Assembly: GCA_965250205.1 (NCBI GenBank)
Contig: CBDFNK010000020.1
Coordinates: 62,001-126,000 of the forward strand
Direction of reading: 5' to 3'
From: JAHZKN01 sp965250205
GTDB lineage: Bacteria > Pseudomonadota > Alphaproteobacteria > Rhizobiales > Hyphomicrobiaceae
DNA length: 64,000 bases
The notes below the pieces were generated by a model. That model saw only the letters and a list, made by a program, of their open reading frames with translations. It was not told the origin of the DNA and did not search any database. Within the stretch, counting starts at the first letter, position 1. Each line of letters starts with the position of its first letter. Shown piece after piece: positions 63,720 through 64,000 of this stretch. The translations under genes were made by a program, and so were the position numbers.

Positions 63720-63937
63720 TCCGCCGAGTGGATCATCGCAGCGTTTTTGGCGCGTTCACGTACGTAGGCAAGACGCCTCTCATGTGACCAGCCCTCCCGT
63801 TCGAACATTTCAAACATTTTTACTTGGTCAGGGTTGAGCGGATTGCTTTCAATTTCCTGCAAATGCATCGCCAGAACGCGACGCGCTTTGGCCTCGTCTT
63901 GCTCGTGCGGTGTCAATGTTTTTGCGTGCTCGCTCAT
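63716..63937 (-). CDS. VbhA-family antitoxin of the Fic toxin
   Basis: 73 residues, all-helical, encoded just before and overlapping fic by four bases. RRVLAMHLQEIESNPLNPDQVKMFEMFEREGW aligns with VbhA around its inhibitory helix. The usual (S/T)xxxE(G/N) reads AMHLQEI here, with the Glu kept but the Ser and Gly replaced. It would normally block the ATP site of Fic by its Glu. Upstream 63938-64000 should hold the promoter of the pair. Confidence 0.82.
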   Translation of the reverse strand: MSEHAKTLTPHEQDEAKARRVLAMHLQEIESNPLNPDQVKMFEMFEREGWSHERRLAYVRERAKNAAMIHSAE

Positions 63938-64000
63938 CTAACTATTGTACCAAAAATTCCTGCAAATTACCAGAAGTTTCCAGGATGCACTGGTTCAGTA

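Larger units (their letters stand above)
49201..64000. mobile_element. Integrative mobile element, left end to window edge (right end not seen)
   Basis: Defined by the large serine recombinase at its left end (49201-51048), a set of ATGA-overlapped genes with a type IV coupling protein, and cargo typical of conjugative islands (ArdA, Fic/VbhA, RloC-like nuclease). The host-type repeats A-D do not occur inside it. The left junction should lie between the DUF2478 gene start (49052) and the recombinase stop; the right junction is beyond 64000. No relaxase, VirB4 or pilus gene is visible. Confidence 0.7.

Overview
The window looks like a chromosomal segment of a methylotrophic alphaproteobacterium of the Hyphomicrobiales (Hyphomicrobium/Filomicrobium/Methylobacterium-like). 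The main evidence is a compact serine-cycle block: serine-glyoxylate aminotransferase, malyl-CoA lyase, malate-CoA ligase alpha and beta, a divergent PEP carboxylase and formate-tetrahydrofolate ligase. A fructose-bisphosphatase / phosphoribulokinase / ribulose-phosphate epimerase trio follows, with no RuBisCO in view. The genus is an inference from gene content; no rRNA or tRNA was found to anchor it.

Layout. 1-7.1 kb: a ComM/YifB AAA protein cut by the window edge, a TadG-like protein, and a BarA-type hybrid kinase divergent from a single-domain receiver. 7.4-13.8 kb: a cytoplasmic molybdopterin oxidoreductase, a radical SAM protein, MscL, and a DUF4212 + sodium:solute symporter pair. 14-24.6 kb: a LuxR-type regulator with a degenerate receiver, then the serine-cycle genes. 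24.9-30.1 kb: UDP-glucose dehydrogenase, a HlyC-family acyltransferase relative, and fbp-prk-rpe. 30.3-44.1 kb: a class A penicillin-binding protein, MoeA, a two-gene operon with a 1125-residue double-ATPase (AAA plus HerA-like), a CAP-domain lipoprotein, a polysaccharide flippase and a D,D-carboxypeptidase. 44.7-48.1 kb: a respiratory operon of c-type cytochromes and an ethylbenzene-dehydrogenase-like haem domain that appears to be decaying. One in-frame stop separates the cytochrome from the haem domain, and the membrane subunit lacks its front.

From about 49.2 kb to the right edge lies a mobile element. It has a large serine recombinase at its left end and a tightly overlapping operon of small membrane proteins. 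A type IV coupling protein is apparently split into a membrane anchor and an ATPase. Cargo includes a predicted zinc metallopeptidase overlapping a convergent unknown gene, a RloC-like zinc-hook anticodon nuclease candidate, ArdA antirestriction protein, and a Fic/VbhA-type toxin-antitoxin pair whose Fic motif lacks its last arginine. No relaxase or mating-pore genes are visible, so the element must continue to the right or depend on a helper.

Across the host part, four copies of a roughly 145-bp interspersed repeat (each with three or four internal 13-bp tandem units) sit at gene 3' ends. A second hairpin-forming repeat occurs once near copy D and as a tandem 41-bp array at 44.4 kb.
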